Shown here in pieces: positions 10,834-20,606 of a stretch of DNA of 46,659 bases. Position 1 is the first letter of the stretch, and every line of letters begins with the position of its first letter. Under the pieces are notes generated by a model that made no database searches, was not told the origin of the DNA, and worked only from the letters and a program-made list of their open reading frames with translations. The stretch spans positions 13,832 through 60,490 of the forward strand of contig JAJPYF010000033.1 in the NCBI GenBank assembly GCA_021205085.1. Reading direction: 5' to 3'. This stretch comes from Clostridiales bacterium. GTDB lineage: Bacteria; Bacillota; Clostridia; Lachnospirales; Lachnospiraceae. The position numbers and the translations under genes were made by a program.

Positions 10834-11592
10834 ATGAAAAAGAAAAAAGTTTTACTGATCCTTGCGCTTGCAGCCGGGGTTGCGGCGTTTGCCGGATGTC
10901 AGTCAACAGACAGCACCGATCCAACTGCATCGGCGGAAGCCGAAGCGGATTCCTCCGCATCCGGGGAGGAGACCGTCACCGCGGACGACATCGAGTCCAC
11001 CGTCGTCCTGAACAAGACCTACTGGTCCGGCTCGACGGTTCGGGTACGCATGCTCTTCGACGAGGAAGGAAACTGCCGCTACGGATATGTCGGGTACTAC
11101 ACACTCCAGACTTCCGAGGACGGCTATCCGATCGTCACCTTCGTCTACTACGCGGACACCGACGAGGATCAGATGGCCGGCACCACCTACGCCCTGCGGG
11201 ACAACGGGGACGGCACCTACGACAAGACTCTCTACACGGAAGACGAGGAGCCGGACTTCGACGACACCTCCGTGACCATGACGCTGTCGCTGTCGGAGGG
11301 CACGGACGGGATTCTTGGCAGTTCTTACTTCGACGGGATCTATGAGGGCAGCGACGGCCGCAACTACACCTTCACGAGCGACGGGATATTCTACGCGGAG
11401 GTCTGGCTCGAGTATGTGGCGGATGAGGACTACATCGTGATGAACGGGAGCGACTCGTCCACGATCTACACCTACACCGCCGATGAGGACTACGATTCCA
11501 TCACGCTCTACAAGGACGGAAGCAAGGTCATGGATCTCGCAGCGGAAGAAGCAACGGAAACCGAGGCAGAGGAAACCGACACTTCAGAATAG
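10834..11592 (+). CDS. Small secreted lipoprotein of unknown function, very acidic
   Basis: Lipobox MKKKKVLLILALAAGVAAFAGCQ; GAGGAGA ribosome-binding site; terminator follows. Confidence 0.85.
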   Translation: MKKKKVLLILALAAGVAAFAGCQSTDSTDPTASAEAEADSSASGEETVTADDIESTVVLNKTYWSGSTVRVRMLFDEEGNCRYGYVGYYTLQTSEDGYPIVTFVYYADTDEDQMAGTTYALRDNGDGTYDKTLYTEDEEPDFDDTSVTMTLSLSEGTDGILGSSYFDGIYEGSDGRNYTFTSDGIFYAEVWLEYVADEDYIVMNGSDSSTIYTYTADEDYDSITLYKDGSKVMDLAAEEATETEAEETDTSE

Positions 11593-11646
11593 AATAAATC
11601 CTGTCATTTTACATCAATCTTACCACGATTCCATAGACCAGAAGAA

Positions 11647-11675
11647 GGAGCTGCCAGCCGGCAGCTCCCTTTTTG
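11647..11675 (+). terminator. Intrinsic terminator after the lipoprotein gene
   Basis: GGAGCTGCC-agcc-GGCAGCTCC followed by CTTTTTGT. Confidence 0.85.
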
Positions 11676-11748
11676 TATATACGATACTTCTTATCGCAAT
11701 CCCTATACATTTGTAACGTTGTGTAAAATTCACACCGAAGTCTGTCTC

Positions 11749-12582
11749 CTACTTCACCGCGCCGGTGATACCTTCTGCGAACTGTCTCTGCAGGACGAAG
11801 AAGACAACCATCGTCGGAATGGAGCAGAACAGAACAGCCATCATGATCATACCGTAGTCGATAACATATCCGCCGGTCAGGTTGGAAACCAGCATAACCA
11901 TGTTCAGCGACTTACCGTCTGTCATACAGACCTTCGGCCACAGGTAAGCGTTCCATGAATTCATGAAGGTGATAACCGCCGCCGCAGCGTAGGTAGACCG
12001 CATGGTCGGGAAGTAAATCCGGATAAAGATGCCGAACTCATTCAGACCGTCCAGACGGGCCGCCTCAAGGAGGGCCACCGGGAAGTTTCGTGAATTGTTT
12101 CGGAACATCATGATCATAAACGGCGTCGAGATCATCGGCAGGAAGAAGCCGGGGATCGTGTTTAAGAGCCCCCATGAGGAGAACATCTTGAACAGCGGAA
12201 CCATCGTCGCCACCTGCGGGATCATCATAGCCAGCAGCAAAATCGTGAAAAGTCTGTCTTTATATTTGTCATGATACAGCTCAAAGCCAAAGCCTGCGAG
12301 CGAGCAGATGAAAAGGCAGATCAGTGTCACGCTGATCGCGTAGGCAAAGGAATTCGCCATTGCCCGGCCGACAGGCTGATTGTCAAGCAGGTTCCTAAAG
12401 TTCTGAGCCGCGTAGGTTCCCGGAGTCAGCTTTCCTCTGGACACATCCGCCATCGTATTGGTCGCAGCCGAAATCATCCAGTAGAACGGGAACACGGAAT
12501 AAATGGACATAATGATCAGGAAGATGTAGGTCGGAATCAGTCTCCGCTGAATCATGGAAGCATTCTGTTTCTTCTTAGTCAC
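11749..12582 (-). CDS. Carbohydrate ABC transporter permease (MalG/AraQ type)
   Basis: TM-rich; EAARLDGLNEFGIFIRIYFPTMRS is the EAA-type loop; likely GTG start at 12582, overlapping the upstream stop by 8 nt (ORF track start 12615). Confidence 0.9.
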   Translation of the reverse strand: MTKKKQNASMIQRRLIPTYIFLIIMSIYSVFPFYWMISAATNTMADVSRGKLTPGTYAAQNFRNLLDNQPVGRAMANSFAYAISVTLICLFICSLAGFGFELYHDKYKDRLFTILLLAMMIPQVATMVPLFKMFSSWGLLNTIPGFFLPMISTPFMIMMFRNNSRNFPVALLEAARLDGLNEFGIFIRIYFPTMRSTYAAAAVITFMNSWNAYLWPKVCMTDGKSLNMVMLVSNLTGGYVIDYGMIMMAVLFCSIPTMVVFFVLQRQFAEGITGAVK

Positions 12583-13471
12583 GCGTATCACCCACTTTCT
12601 GACTGATTGCGGCAAGGATTGCCACCAGAATAAAGATTAAAAATGCCATCGCGCAGGCGTAGCCGAAGCCGGACGCGTTCACGAAAGCCTTATTATATAC
12701 ATAGTGAGACATGGTGATCGTCGCATTCGCGGGACCGCCGTTTGTCAGGTTCATCGACTCGTCAAACAACTGCAGCGTACCGTTGATGGACTGAATACCT
12801 GTCATAACGATAACCGGCCTTAACAGCGGGACGGTGATGCGCCAGAATGTCTGCCATCCGGTAGCGCCGTCGATCTGCGCCGCCTCGTAGACGGAATACT
12901 CGATATTCTGCAGACCGGCGAGGAAGAAGACCATGTTGTATCCGGTCCATCTCCAGATCAGGGCGAAGATGATGACAAACCTTGCCGTGCCGGCCGTTCC
13001 GATAAAGTTGATATTTTGACTCGTAATGTGAAGCGCCTGTAAAAGATGGTTTACAAATCCGTCCGTCGCAAACAGGAAACGGAAGATAATCGCGTAGGAT
13101 ACCAGCGAGGTCGCGCAGGGCAGGAAAACGCAGGTACGGAAAACGCCTTTAAATTTCAGATGCTGATTATTCAAAACCTGTGCCAGCAGGATCGCCAGCA
13201 CCAGCATGATCGGTACCTCGATCGCCAGATACAGGAATGTATTCCCGATGGAGCGAACGAAGATCTTATCCTGAAACATGCGGATATAGTTGTAGAATCC
13301 GGCAAACTCTGTCCTCGAGCCCGATCCGGTCTGCAGAGACATGACGAACGCCTTAATCATCGGGTAAAAGCTCATGACCGCGATCATGGCGGAGGCAGGG
13401 ATCAGAAATACCCAGCCGGCCGCGTTCTGTTTCGCCATCAGAGACATACCTTTCTTTTTCGGTTGTTCCAC
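12575..13471 (-). CDS. Carbohydrate ABC transporter permease (MalF type)
   Basis: TM-rich; YEAAQIDGATGWQTFWRITVPLLRPV EAA loop. Confidence 0.92.
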   Translation of the reverse strand: MEQPKKKGMSLMAKQNAAGWVFLIPASAMIAVMSFYPMIKAFVMSLQTGSGSRTEFAGFYNYIRMFQDKIFVRSIGNTFLYLAIEVPIMLVLAILLAQVLNNQHLKFKGVFRTCVFLPCATSLVSYAIIFRFLFATDGFVNHLLQALHITSQNINFIGTAGTARFVIIFALIWRWTGYNMVFFLAGLQNIEYSVYEAAQIDGATGWQTFWRITVPLLRPVIVMTGIQSINGTLQLFDESMNLTNGGPANATITMSHYVYNKAFVNASGFGYACAMAFLIFILVAILAAISQKVGDTRD

Positions 13472-13497
13472 TTCAAAACCCCCTTCTTTTCAAAGCT

Positions 13498-13524
13498 GCG
13501 GAGGCTGCACGCAGCAGCCTCCGC
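13498..13524 (-). promoter_or_regulatory. Intercistronic 11-bp stem-loop between binding protein and permease
   Basis: GCGGAGGCTGC-acgca-GCAGCCTCCGC perfect inverted repeat. Confidence 0.8.
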
Positions 13525-13565
13525 ACATGAATTACTTAATGTTCAGTTGCCGTCAGAATGCAGTC

Positions 13566-14948
13566 TTACTGCAGGCCGAGATTCTCTCCTGCGAAGTCAG
13601 ACTGGCTCTGTGCATCCTCAATCTCCGTCTCATAATCAGAACCGTTCACAATATTTGTGATCGCGGTGCCGGCATAGCCGCGGGCATCATAGTACATCGC
13701 GCTGACATTGTTAGAGGGAACCTGTGCAGCATACTCCACGATCTGAGCATAAATCGCCTCGCCGTTCCAGAACTCCTGCGGCTCAGAATAAACATCGGAG
13801 TCGCCGGCCGGGATGTAGGTCGCGATCGCAGCGGTGGTCGGAAGGATATTCTCATACAGCTCTACGCTGCCTGCGAAGGTGTAATTCAGGAAGTCGATCG
13901 CCAGGTCAACATTGGAGCAGTTCGAGGTGATATACCAGGAAGAACCGCCGTTGTTGGAGTAGTTGGTTGCGCCAGCAGTCTCGGTCAAAGCCGGCATGTT
14001 GGTGATATCCCACAGTCCGGAGAAGTCCTCAACGCTCATGATGGTCGCGCAGATCCAGCAGCCGTTGATCGTTCCGACAACCGCGCCGGTGGTGATGGAG
14101 GATACATAGTCATCCCAGGAGTTAACCTCCATCAGGACGCCCGCTTCCTTCATCTCGATGTAGTAGTTGATGCACTCCTCAAGAGCGCTGTTCCCGACCA
14201 GGTTCGCAGTGCCGTCCTCGTTGAAGAGGGAAGCGCCCGCGGACTGGAGCATCTCAAGGAGCAGGTCCGGAGAATCCGCCTGGCTGGAGATCATCGCCAT
14301 GCCGGTCTGCTCATAGATGTCGGTACCGATGGTGATGAACTCATCCCATGTGATGTCCTCAAGATCCTCGATGGTGTAGCCGCACTCCTCAAGGATATCA
14401 ATCCTGTAAGCGCCGACAACCGTGCCGTTATCAAACGGAACGCCGTAGTTCTTGCCGTCAACGGTGGAGTAGGAAACCTTGCCCTCCGGGAAGTTCGAGA
14501 AATCAATGCCGGAGTCGGTCAGGTCTGTAAATGCATCCGGATACAGGTATACGAACTTCTGATAGGAGTTATCCTGCATCAGGACAATGTCGGGAAGTGT
14601 GCTGAAATCGCCGGCCTCGCCCGCTGTGGTCAGCAGGGTCTCGCAGTCGTCGGACAGGGTCTCAACGATCGTGACGCCGAAGTTCTCATTAACCTCTTCC
14701 TTGTAAATCCTGGCGGCCTCTTCCATAGCAGGGATGTTAAAGGAAGCATCCCATGTCCAAACGGTGAGGGTCTCAGTGCCTTCTACGGAAGTAGTGGAAG
14801 AATCCTCTTCTGCCTCCGCCGCAGCGCTGCCGTCATCTGTCGTCGTAGTGTCGCTGCTGGAGCTGTCAGAACTCCCGCATCCGGCCATTGCGCCCATAGA
14901 TGCGACCAATGCACCTACGAGCATGATGGAAAGAATTTTCTTTTTCAT
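13566..14948 (-). CDS. Sugar ABC transporter substrate-binding lipoprotein
   Basis: Lipobox MKKKILSIMLVGALVASMGAMAGCG; TLTVWTWD; adjacent permeases. Confidence 0.93.
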   Translation of the reverse strand: MKKKILSIMLVGALVASMGAMAGCGSSDSSSSDTTTTDDGSAAAEAEEDSSTTSVEGTETLTVWTWDASFNIPAMEEAARIYKEEVNENFGVTIVETLSDDCETLLTTAGEAGDFSTLPDIVLMQDNSYQKFVYLYPDAFTDLTDSGIDFSNFPEGKVSYSTVDGKNYGVPFDNGTVVGAYRIDILEECGYTIEDLEDITWDEFITIGTDIYEQTGMAMISSQADSPDLLLEMLQSAGASLFNEDGTANLVGNSALEECINYYIEMKEAGVLMEVNSWDDYVSSITTGAVVGTINGCWICATIMSVEDFSGLWDITNMPALTETAGATNYSNNGGSSWYITSNCSNVDLAIDFLNYTFAGSVELYENILPTTAAIATYIPAGDSDVYSEPQEFWNGEAIYAQIVEYAAQVPSNNVSAMYYDARGYAGTAITNIVNGSDYETEIEDAQSQSDFAGENLGLQ

Positions 14949-15024
14949 GTGTTATCCTCCTCATGAAATAAATAAAATATAGTTTTGTGAAAATGACAGG
15001 AAACTGCCACATTCACATGTTAAA

Positions 15025-15033
15025 ATTATACCA
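15025..15033 (-). promoter_or_regulatory. Extended -10 promoter element for the ABC importer operon
   Basis: Minus strand TGGTATAAT (TGnTATAAT), about 80 nt upstream of the binding-protein start. Confidence 0.5.
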
Positions 15034-15235
15034 AAGAGATGTTCACGATTGTTGGCATTTTCATCTGCAAAGCACGCATATTTAATTCTATATCGCAAAA
15101 TCCACCAATTTAAAAACAAAAAAACGGACTTTTTGACATTTTTATCAAAAAATCCATCTTTTTGTGTCCGATTCGTAAATAATCTGAAAACTTTCCGTTT
15201 CCATTCGACAACTTCACGAAAAGATCACCAAACGG

Positions 15236-16177
15236 TTACCATCCCTTCTCCACCATGATGTCACAGTCGGCCAGCCGGCTCTCGAAATTGTCCGGCTGCC
15301 GTTTCCACTGGTAGGGCGATGTCCCCGTGATCCGCTTAAAGTTGCGGTTGAAGGTGGATGTCGTGGTGAACCCCACCTTCACGGCGATCTCCTCCATCGA
15401 GTGGCCGGTCTTCCGGATCAGCTCACAGGCCTTCTGGATGCGGACGTGGTTTAAATACTCCACCGGTGTCATTCCGATGTTCTCCTCAAACAGCCGCCGG
15501 AAGTGCGATTCACTGACATGGCAGACCTCGGCGATCTGGGAGATTTTCATATGGACCGGATAGTTGTCATGGATGTAATCCAGCGCCGGGCGTACCTGCT
15601 CAAAGCCGGTCTTCACCCGCATGCCCCCCTCTGTCATCAGCGCAGAACCCGCATTCACCCGCGCAACATAAACCAGAAGAGACAGGCACAGCCCGCGGAC
15701 GCACTCCCGGTACAGAGAATCCTGCTTTTCCCGCGTCTCATCGAGTATCGCGTGGGTGATGGCCGCCAGCTTCGGAACATCCGTCTCCATGCCGAGGTAC
15801 GGCTTTTTGTTGATCCGGTCCAGCATCCTCTGCTGGTAAATGAGGTCGTCCGGATACATGGCCTGCAGAACCTTCTCCACATCCACAAACAAATATTCCC
15901 AGTGGCTCTCCGTCCCCTCCGCACTCATGGTCGTGTGGGGGAAATTGGCCGGAATCACGCTGATCATGCCGGGCTGATAATCCCAGTTCTCATCCTCCAT
16001 TACCAAATATCCGTTGCCGTACCGGCAGATGCCGATCTCCAGAAGATTGTGAAAATGCAGCGGGTTATCCCTGTCGCCGTATTTTCTCTTCCATTCTTCC
16101 CCCTGCAGCGTAAGCAGAAATTCGTTCTGGGGGATGTCATAGTATCTGAGTTCTACTTTCCCTTTTGCCTTCTTCAT
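15236..16177 (-). CDS. AraC family transcriptional regulator (cupin plus AraC HTH)
   Basis: C-terminal ISQIAEVCHVSESHFRRLFEENIGMTPVEYLNHVRIQKACELI...VGFTTTSTFNRNFKRITGTSPYQW. Confidence 0.94.
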   Translation of the reverse strand: MKKAKGKVELRYYDIPQNEFLLTLQGEEWKRKYGDRDNPLHFHNLLEIGICRYGNGYLVMEDENWDYQPGMISVIPANFPHTTMSAEGTESHWEYLFVDVEKVLQAMYPDDLIYQQRMLDRINKKPYLGMETDVPKLAAITHAILDETREKQDSLYRECVRGLCLSLLVYVARVNAGSALMTEGGMRVKTGFEQVRPALDYIHDNYPVHMKISQIAEVCHVSESHFRRLFEENIGMTPVEYLNHVRIQKACELIRKTGHSMEEIAVKVGFTTTSTFNRNFKRITGTSPYQWKRQPDNFESRLADCDIMVEKGW

Positions 16178-16698
16178 TGCAAAAATACCTTCTGGGGATA
16201 GCGAAGCTTCAGCATGCGCAGAATCTCCTCGTCCAAGTCCATGAGCAGCTTAATCTTCTGCCTCTCCGTCCCCTTCTCCATCTCTCTCTCGACGATGACG
16301 GTGTAATACGGTACGTTCTCCTCATAGGATGTGTAGTCGTACTTTTTAATTTTCTCCGTCCCGCCGTTTTTCTTGTACTTTAAGACCGTCTCATGATCCG
16401 GCGGGGCAATGACCTCCAGGTTTTTATAGTACAGCACCTGACTCTCCCGCCTCCGGTTCTTCCCGTAGATCGTGTCCACCGAAAAATACTCCTGTTCAAA
16501 GGTATAATCGTAGCCCGACTTATAAAACCCGGTATAGATAAAATACAGACCGGCCATAAAAAAGGCGGGCATCATGTAACCGCTGTCAAAAATAATCCCC
16601 ATGAGGATAAAGATGACGGTGAAAACAATCATCGATCGCCGCAGCGGCTTGCTGAATCTTTTCGGTTTGCGTGAGATGTGCCTCGTTATCGTATACAT
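16174..16698 (-). CDS. YcxB-like family membrane protein
   Basis: Two hydrophobic N-terminal segments then a YcxB-like C-terminal domain; ATGA overlap with araC. Confidence 0.6.
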   Translation of the reverse strand: MYTITRHISRKPKRFSKPLRRSMIVFTVIFILMGIIFDSGYMMPAFFMAGLYFIYTGFYKSGYDYTFEQEYFSVDTIYGKNRRRESQVLYYKNLEVIAPPDHETVLKYKKNGGTEKIKKYDYTSYEENVPYYTVIVEREMEKGTERQKIKLLMDLDEEILRMLKLRYPQKVFLQ

Positions 16699-16789
16699 AT
16701 GATATGCGCCTGTCCTTTCGCAGCCGCCGCTGTATGCTCACGGCCGCGCCCTTTCCTTATACTGCCCCGAAAATCACTCCCCGTCCTGC

Positions 16790-17806
16790 TCAGTCATTAT
16801 ATCCGTTCGGATTGTTGCTCTGCCATCTCCAGGAATCCGCGCACATCTCCTCGATGCCGTACTGCGCTTCCCAGCCGAGCTCCGCCTTCGCCTTTGCCGG
16901 ATCGCAGTAACACATGGCGATATCACCGGCGCGGCGGGGCTTGATCTGATAGTTGATGGGATGCCCGCAGGCCTTCTCAAAGGCATGAACGACCTGAAGA
17001 ACGCTGTATCCGTTGCCGGTTCCCAGATTGTAAATGGAGACGCCCTCGTTGGCCGACAGTTTCTCAATCGCTTTCACATGGCCCACCGCCAGGTCCACCA
17101 CATGGATGTAGTCGCGGACACCGGTCCCGTCCGGCGTGTCATAGTCGTCGCCGAAGACGCCGAGGCACTCCAGCTTGCCGATGGCCACCTGCGCCACATA
17201 GGGGAGAAGGTTGTTGGGAATCCCCTTCGGATCCTCGCCGATCATTCCGCTCTTGTGCGCGCCGATCGGGTTAAAGTAGCGCAGCAGGACGACATTCCAC
17301 TCCGGATCGGAGGTGTGGATGTCGGTCAGAACCTGCTCCAGCATACTCTTCGTCCAGCCGTAAGGATTCGTGCAGGTTCCCTTCGGGCACTCCTCGGTGA
17401 TCGGGATCATGGCAGGGTCGCCGTAGACCGTCGCGGAGGAGCTGAAAATGATATTCTTGCAGCCGTGGTTTCGCATCACGTCCGTGAGCACCAGCGTGCC
17501 GCCGATGTTGTTATGGTAATACTCGATGGGCTTCGCGACGGACTCTCCCACTGCCTTCAAACCGGCAAAGTGGATGACGGCGTCGATCCTGTTCTCCTCG
17601 AAAACCTTCGTCATCGCCTCGCGGTCAAGGATGTCCGCCTCGTAAAATTTCAGGGTTTTGCCGGTGATCTCCTGCACCCGGTCAAGGGCCTTTTCACTGG
17701 AGTTGTAAAGGTTATCAACGACGATCACGTCGTACCCCGCGTTTAAAAGTTCTACACATGTGTGGCTGCCGATGTAGCCGGCGCCGCCTGTCACTAAGAT
17801 GGTCAT
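16790..17806 (-). CDS. galE: UDP-glucose 4-epimerase
   Basis: MTILVTGGAGYIGSHTCVELL, YxxxK-type NPYGWTKSMLE; start set at 17806 after AAGGAGG. Confidence 0.96.
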   Translation of the reverse strand: MTILVTGGAGYIGSHTCVELLNAGYDVIVVDNLYNSSEKALDRVQEITGKTLKFYEADILDREAMTKVFEENRIDAVIHFAGLKAVGESVAKPIEYYHNNIGGTLVLTDVMRNHGCKNIIFSSSATVYGDPAMIPITEECPKGTCTNPYGWTKSMLEQVLTDIHTSDPEWNVVLLRYFNPIGAHKSGMIGEDPKGIPNNLLPYVAQVAIGKLECLGVFGDDYDTPDGTGVRDYIHVVDLAVGHVKAIEKLSANEGVSIYNLGTGNGYSVLQVVHAFEKACGHPINYQIKPRRAGDIAMCYCDPAKAKAELGWEAQYGIEEMCADSWRWQSNNPNGYND

Positions 17807-17826
17807 AGTTGCCTCCTTTTCTTTGA

Positions 17827-17872
17827 GGATGCTTCGAATGTCAGCTATATATTGCAGGCATCCGAAGCATCC
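17827..17872 (-). promoter_or_regulatory. Inverted repeat in the galT-galE spacer
   Basis: GGATGCTTCG ... CGAAGCATCC perfect 10-bp arms, just upstream of galE ribosome-binding site. Confidence 0.75.
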
Positions 17873-17889
17873 GCCACAGTTAATGTCAA

Positions 17890-19380
17890 TTACAATATAC
17901 CTATAAACCGTTCGAACGCCGCACGCCCTTCCGGTGTGCACTTATATACGCCCGCGTCCTCAAGGACTCTGACGAACACCTTCCCGATCTCGTCCTGAAG
18001 GATGGACTCTACGTTCTCCGGCGTGAAGGTGTACGCGTCCTTGAAGATGTCGTACCAGTCCGCGTGCTTCTCGATGGCCTCGTTTGTGCGGAGGTCTTTC
18101 CCCGCGAGGATGTACTCTGCCATGAGATCCATCTCAGATTTCAGGCGGGCCGGAAGCACGGCGAGACCCATCACCTCGATGAGGCCGATGTTCTCTTTTT
18201 TGATATGGTGAAGCTCCGCGTGCGGGTGATAAACGCCCAGCGGGAACTCGTCGGTCGTGATGTTGTTGCGGAGCGCCAGATCCAGCTCATAAAGATCCCC
18301 GCGCATGCGGGCGATCGGCGTGATCGTGTTGTGCGGCTCCCCGTCGGTCTCCGCGAAGATAAACGCATCCTCGTCGGTGTATGCGCGCCACTTTTTCAGA
18401 ATGTGGTCGGCCAGATCGATGACCCGCTCATCCTCCTTCCCACGGATGCGGATGACGGACAGCGGCCAGTGGACAATCCCCGCCTCCACGTCCTCATAGC
18501 CGGGTACCGCGAAGGTTTTCTCCATTTCAGCCTTCTCCATGGCGAAGGTGTAATGGCCGCCCTGGAAATGGTCATGGCTTAAAATCGAGCCGCCGACAAT
18601 CGGCAGATCCGCGTTCGACCCTAGAAAATAGTGGGGGAACTGCTTCACAAAATCAAAGAGCTTGCGGAAGGCTGCCCGGTCGATCTTCATGGGCACATGC
18701 TCCCCGTTGAAGACGATGCAGTGCTCATTGTAATACACGTAGGGAGAATACTGGAAGCCCCACTGACTGCCGTTGATCGTGATGGGGATGATCCGGTGAT
18801 TCTGGCGTGCCGGGTGGTTCACCCGCCCCGCGTACCCCTCGTTTTCCACACAGAGCTGGCACTTCGGATAGGCGGACTGCGGAGCCAGCTTGGCCGCCGC
18901 GATGGCCTTCGGATCCTTCTCCGGCTTGCTTAAGTTGATCGTAATATCAATATCGCCGTACTCCGACGGCACTTTCCACCTGCGGTCCTTCGCGATGCGG
19001 TCCTTGCGGATGTAGTTGGTCGCCACGCTGAATTTGTAATATTCATCCGTCGCATGCCGCGCGCTGACGGCATAGTTCTCGCGGAAGGCACGGATCACCT
19101 GTGACGGCCGCGGCGTGATGCAGTTCATCAGCTCCGTGTCAAAGAGATCGCGGGAAACCACTCCGCCGTCCTTTAACACACCTTTTTCCAGCGCATAGTC
19201 CAGAATATGGGAAAGCGTGTCCGCCAGATCGATGTCCGTGAAGGTCTCCGCCGGCGCTTCGTAATCGTCCTTCTCAAGCACTTCCAGGATCTGGTTCGTG
19301 CTGTAGATGCGCTCCTCCTCCGGAATAAGCCCGGCGTCGATGCCGTACTGGACGAGCTTTGCAATATATGTGTCTGTCAT
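17890..19380 (-). CDS. galT: UDP-glucose-hexose-1-phosphate uridylyltransferase, Firmicutes (GalT class II) type
   Basis: LCVENEGYAGRVNHPARQNHRIIPI, SILSHDHFQGGHY; next to galE and galK. Confidence 0.95.
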   Translation of the reverse strand: MTDTYIAKLVQYGIDAGLIPEEERIYSTNQILEVLEKDDYEAPAETFTDIDLADTLSHILDYALEKGVLKDGGVVSRDLFDTELMNCITPRPSQVIRAFRENYAVSARHATDEYYKFSVATNYIRKDRIAKDRRWKVPSEYGDIDITINLSKPEKDPKAIAAAKLAPQSAYPKCQLCVENEGYAGRVNHPARQNHRIIPITINGSQWGFQYSPYVYYNEHCIVFNGEHVPMKIDRAAFRKLFDFVKQFPHYFLGSNADLPIVGGSILSHDHFQGGHYTFAMEKAEMEKTFAVPGYEDVEAGIVHWPLSVIRIRGKEDERVIDLADHILKKWRAYTDEDAFIFAETDGEPHNTITPIARMRGDLYELDLALRNNITTDEFPLGVYHPHAELHHIKKENIGLIEVMGLAVLPARLKSEMDLMAEYILAGKDLRTNEAIEKHADWYDIFKDAYTFTPENVESILQDEIGKVFVRVLEDAGVYKCTPEGRAAFERFIGIL

Positions 19381-19397
19381 AACTCTGCGCCCCCTTC

Positions 19398-20564
19398 TTA
19401 TAATACCCGGCCGCCGTCTCCGATTTCCACAACATAGAAATCAGCGGCGTAGCCGATTTTATCAAGATAGGCTTTGCCGACATTCTCGATGAATGCGTCG
19501 ACACAGTTCTCCTTTACGATGCTGACGGTGCAGCCGCCGAAACCCGCGCCGGTCATGCGGGAGCCGATGACGCCCTCCTGCTCCCATGCCGTCTCCACAA
19601 GGGTATCCAGCTCGATGCCGGTGACCTCATAGTCATCCCGGAGGGAGACATGGGAGGCGTTCATAAGTCTGCCGAACTCCTCGATATCGCCGTTCTGCAG
19701 AACCTCCACTGCCTTCAAAGTGCGCTGGTTCTCATAGACGGCATGCTTTGCACGGCGCTGCCGGACCTCGCTCTTGATGAGATCCTTGTTCGCTTCAAAC
19801 TCCTCCTCGGTCAGCTCGCCAAGGGTATGAATATCCAGCTTTGCGCGCAGCTCCTCCACGGCCTGCTCACACTCGGCGCGGCGCTCGTTGTACTTGGAGT
19901 CGCCCAAGCCCCGCTTTTTATTGCTGCAGGCGATGACGATCTTCGCATCCTTCAACTCCAGCGGAACATAGGTATAGGAAAGATCGCTGCAGTCTAAGAA
20001 AATCGCCATGTCCTTTTTGCCCATGGCAATGGAGAACTGATCCATGATGCCGCAGTTGACCCCGTTGAAATGATTCTCGCAGTACTGGCCGAACAGGGCG
20101 ATGTCCTGCATGCTCACGCCCTCCAGGCCGTACAGGTCGCGGAGCGCCACGCCGACAACCACCTCCACTGAAGAGGAGGAAGAAAGGCCGGACGCATTGG
20201 GGATATTTCCGAACAGCAGCATGTCAAAGCCGGTGTCGATGGCATATCCTTTTTCGATAAACGTCCAGACAACGCCGACCGGATAGTTCGTCCAGTCTGC
20301 CGCCTTATCGTACACAAGGTGATCCAGACTCGCCTCCACAATCCCGATTTCCTCGAAGTTCTGAGAGTAAAAGCGCATCTTCCGATCGTCCCGCTTGCGG
20401 ACGATGGCATAGGTGCCGATCGTGAGTGCGCAGGGGAAAACGTGCCCGCCGTTGTAATCGGTGTGCTCGCCGATCATGTTGACCCGGCCGGGGGCAAAAT
20501 ACCTGCGGATGTCGCCGCCGTCGCCGAACTTCTCCTTAAAATCTTTCAATAACTCTGTTTCCAT
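19398..20564 (-). CDS. galK: Galactokinase
   Basis: APGRVNMIGEHTDYNGGHVFPCAL, GLSSSSSVEV, MTGAGFGGCTV. Confidence 0.96.
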   Translation of the reverse strand: METELLKDFKEKFGDGGDIRRYFAPGRVNMIGEHTDYNGGHVFPCALTIGTYAIVRKRDDRKMRFYSQNFEEIGIVEASLDHLVYDKAADWTNYPVGVVWTFIEKGYAIDTGFDMLLFGNIPNASGLSSSSSVEVVVGVALRDLYGLEGVSMQDIALFGQYCENHFNGVNCGIMDQFSIAMGKKDMAIFLDCSDLSYTYVPLELKDAKIVIACSNKKRGLGDSKYNERRAECEQAVEELRAKLDIHTLGELTEEEFEANKDLIKSEVRQRRAKHAVYENQRTLKAVEVLQNGDIEEFGRLMNASHVSLRDDYEVTGIELDTLVETAWEQEGVIGSRMTGAGFGGCTVSIVKENCVDAFIENVGKAYLDKIGYAADFYVVEIGDGGRVL

Positions 20565-20606
20565 GTGAAACCCTCCATACATTTATATTCTTTTTTAATC
20601 CCGTCG

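Noticed and set aside
13374-14966. 530-aa plus-strand ORF
   Set aside because: Mirrors the solute-binding-protein gene on the other strand, which has a lipobox and family motifs.
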